Positions 62,546 to 64,000 of a stretch of DNA of 64,000 bases are shown here, piece by piece (the stretch's first letter is position 1; the number at the start of each line of letters is the position of its first letter). Source of the DNA: Candidatus Zhuqueibacterota bacterium. Lineage in GTDB: Bacteria > Zhuqueibacterota > Zhuqueibacteria > Oceanimicrobiales > Oceanimicrobiaceae. The notes under the pieces are model-generated. The model was not told the DNA's origin and ran no database searches. It saw nothing but the letters and a program-made list of their open reading frames with translations. The stretch is from NCBI GenBank assembly GCA_029262055.1, contig JAJDAD010000071.1, positions 1 through 64,000 of the forward strand, in the 5' to 3' direction. The position numbers and the translations under genes are program-made.

Positions 62546-63436
62546 ATGAAGTTTGCGGCAATCGACATAGGTTCCAACGCGATCCGTCTTCTGCTGTGCC
62601 AGGTTGAAGATGATGGCGAGGAAATCTATTTGAAAAAGAATGCCTTTCTGCGCGTGCCCGTGAGACTGGGTACGGACGTTTTTGAGACGCAGAGGATATC
62701 TGAGAAAAAAATCGAAAACCTGGTTGACGGTATCACTGCCTTCAAGCATCTGATCAATGCCTACGATCCGATTCGTTGTGCTGCCTACGCGACTGCAGCT
62801 ATGCGGGAAGCGGAAAACTCAGAAGAGGTCGTAGAAATCTTAAAGCAACGAACCGGGTTTGATGTAGAAGTAATCGATGGCAGGCGGGAGGCTGAAATTC
62901 TCCACTTGAGTGGGTCCAGAGCGAAATCCGGGAAGAAAAAGCAATGCCTGCTCATCGATGTGGGGGGCGGGAGTACAGAAGTAGCTCTAATACTAGATCG
63001 CAAAATCGTCAAGGCGAAGGCGTTCAATCTTGGCAGTTTACGCTTGTTAAATGGGACCGATGCGAAAAGCGAGTGGCAATCTTTGCGTAAGTGGATAGTA
63101 GATAATACGGCCAACAGGAAAGGTCTGGTAGCCGCCGGTTCAGGCGGGAGCATTAGCAAAATTTTCAACCTGTCGCGTATAAAAGCCGGTAAGCCGCTTT
63201 CATATAATAAGCTAAAAGATATTTGCGCGGGTCTTGCTGACTACTCCCTTGAAGATCGAATAAGAGTATTGGACCTCAAGCCGGATCGCGCGGATGTGAT
63301 CGTCCCTGCCGGCAGCATTTTTCTGGCTATCATGGACTGGGCAGGGATTAACAAACTTTATGTGCCCCGGTTGGGATTGGTCGATGGAATCATTCGTGTT
63401 CTGTACGACCGCCATAAAAAGTCCGGGCATAAATAG
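62546..63436 (+). CDS. Ppx/GppA-family exopolyphosphatase / pppGpp phosphohydrolase
   Basis: ASKHA-fold phosphatase with phosphate-1 motif AIDIGSNAIRLL and phosphate-2 motif LLIDVGGGSTEVAL; the catalytic glutamate is expected near YATAAMREA. At 296 aa it is the short, two-domain form without the C-terminal HD region. GAGGA precedes the ATG by seven bases. Substrate could be polyphosphate or pppGpp. The next gene is a pyrophosphatase, so phosphate metabolism is a common theme. Confidence 0.93.
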   Translation: MKFAAIDIGSNAIRLLLCQVEDDGEEIYLKKNAFLRVPVRLGTDVFETQRISEKKIENLVDGITAFKHLINAYDPIRCAAYATAAMREAENSEEVVEILKQRTGFDVEVIDGRREAEILHLSGSRAKSGKKKQCLLIDVGGGSTEVALILDRKIVKAKAFNLGSLRLLNGTDAKSEWQSLRKWIVDNTANRKGLVAAGSGGSISKIFNLSRIKAGKPLSYNKLKDICAGLADYSLEDRIRVLDLKPDRADVIVPAGSIFLAIMDWAGINKLYVPRLGLVDGIIRVLYDRHKKSGHK

Positions 63437-63735
63437 TCAGCGAGTCCAGGAATATCTGATCTTTAGTCCAACGTAATTCCGGTTTGCATAGTTCAGGACC
63501 ATTCTTTCTTCATCCCGGGCAGATCTATATGTGGCAGCGGTTGATCGTGCGGGTGGATCTCTACACGTCGTCCTGGGCACCATGTTTTCATGTCGGCAAT
63601 AGACAGCGGGTGCGCATCAGCACGAAGATGACTTTGCACGTAGATTCATTCAAGACCCGGTCACCCGGCACCGCTTAATAAGCGGAACGTAAATAACTGC
63701 AGTGCCTCGAACCGAAACTCTAACCACTTGAGAAA
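63437..63735. other. Intergenic region
   Basis: No credible gene; a 64-codon frame at 63484-63678 has no protein-like features. CCGCTT/AAGCGG (about 63672-63686) forms a short hairpin. Confidence 0.4.
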
Positions 63736-64000
63736 ATGAATAACACAAAACGGATTCTACCCTACTTATCTGTCCTGATTTTGGCTGCCTGCTCGGGAGG
63801 CAATGGTTCCGGTCCTGGCGCTAGTGACGCCGGCAGCGGGCAAGAGCAGCTCATCCTTAAAGGGGATAGAAGCTTCCTGGACGGCTACGCGCCTACAAAC
63901 GCCGACGGCACGATCAATGTCGTGGTTGAGATCCCGGCAGGCACCACCGCAAAATGGGAGGTCAGCAAGCCGGATGGTACGATGAAATGGGAACTGGTGA
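63736..64000 (+). CDS. Lipoprotein inorganic pyrophosphatase (partial, runs off the end)
   Basis: ATG 63736 opens a signal peptide with lipobox LAAC (Cys19), a Gly/Ser-rich linker and then FLDGYAPTNADGTINVVVEI, the opening of family I inorganic pyrophosphatases (PAGTTAKWEVSKPDG). The window ends at about residue 88. Family I enzymes are normally cytosolic; a lipobox places this one outside the cytoplasm. The frame extends through the end of the window. Confidence 0.82.
   Translation, partial: MNNTKRILPYLSVLILAACSGGNGSGPGASDAGSGQEQLILKGDRSFLDGYAPTNADGTINVVVEIPAGTTAKWEVSKPDGTMKWELV

Noticed and set aside
63484-63678. 64-codon + strand frame after the Ppx/GppA gene
   Set aside because: No ribosome binding site, no recognisable composition and no neighbour coupling.
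1-64000. tRNA or rRNA genes
   Set aside because: I looked for T-loop and conserved rRNA motifs on both strands and found none convincing; a covariance-model scan would be needed to exclude a tRNA.

Overview
The window comes from a diderm heterotrophic bacterium. LolC/E-LolD, a TonB-dependent receptor, FecR and several lipobox proteins indicate an outer membrane. The mix of an STN/carboxypeptidase-like TonB receptor, a DUF4974-type FecR, a GWxTD-type protein, a Bacteroidota-like Phe operon (dehydratase, aminotransferase, DAHP synthase fused to chorismate mutase) and a Bacillota-like mcsA-mcsB-clpC block suggests an FCB-group or neighbouring candidate phylum such as Calditrichota/KSB1. The taxonomic call is inference; no rRNA is present.

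Layout. 1-13 kb (+): prfB with a programmed frameshift, alr, lysS, lolC/E, lolD, mcsA, mcsB, clpC, a strong terminator, then an OLD-like ATPase lacking its nuclease domain, an S58 peptidase and a gamma-carbonic-anhydrase-like protein. 13-21.5 kb: an NhaC antiporter (-) with an inverted repeat upstream, a membrane-anchored GH2-like pseudo-enzyme (+) and smc (+). 21.6-32.2 kb (mostly -): esterase, cold shock protein whose leader contains a terminator, an ICL/PEP-mutase-family lyase, and an iron-type uptake locus in transcription order: ECF sigma factor, lipoprotein, FecR, small CxxC protein, PepSY membrane protein, small membrane protein, TonB receptor. 32.6-43 kb (+): hypABFCDE and a four-gene membrane-bound [NiFe] hydrogenase whose small subunit carries the six-cysteine signature of oxygen-tolerant enzymes. 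43-55 kb (-): GWxTD-type protein, M64 peptidase, DUF4920, DUF1801 and DUF2867 proteins, PQQ-type propeller, MDR oxidoreductase, S9 peptidase and ACR3 arsenite pump. 55-59 kb is an accessory stretch of decayed genes and three families of dispersed repeats. 59-64 kb (+): Phe biosynthesis operon, Ppx/GppA phosphatase and the start of a lipoprotein pyrophosphatase.

The most complete undescribed element is the leader of the Phe operon (58947-59137): a near-consensus promoter, a 26-codon ORF with six Phe and one Tyr in eight consecutive codons, two mutually exclusive hairpins and a U-tract terminator, just ahead of prephenate dehydratase. Read by eye it is a full ribosome-mediated attenuator.

Two other signals deserve attention. 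A 115-bp element (R3) is duplicated as the immediate 5' leader of two different accessory genes, a HEPN-like protein and a truncated nuclease-like protein. A hairpin repeat (R1) recurs six times between 51.7 and 57.4 kb, and two of its copies differ by paired compensatory changes in the stem. Three promoters (prfB, smc, OLD-like gene) share a TTGAYW box, 17-bp spacing and TATATT, a useful local consensus.
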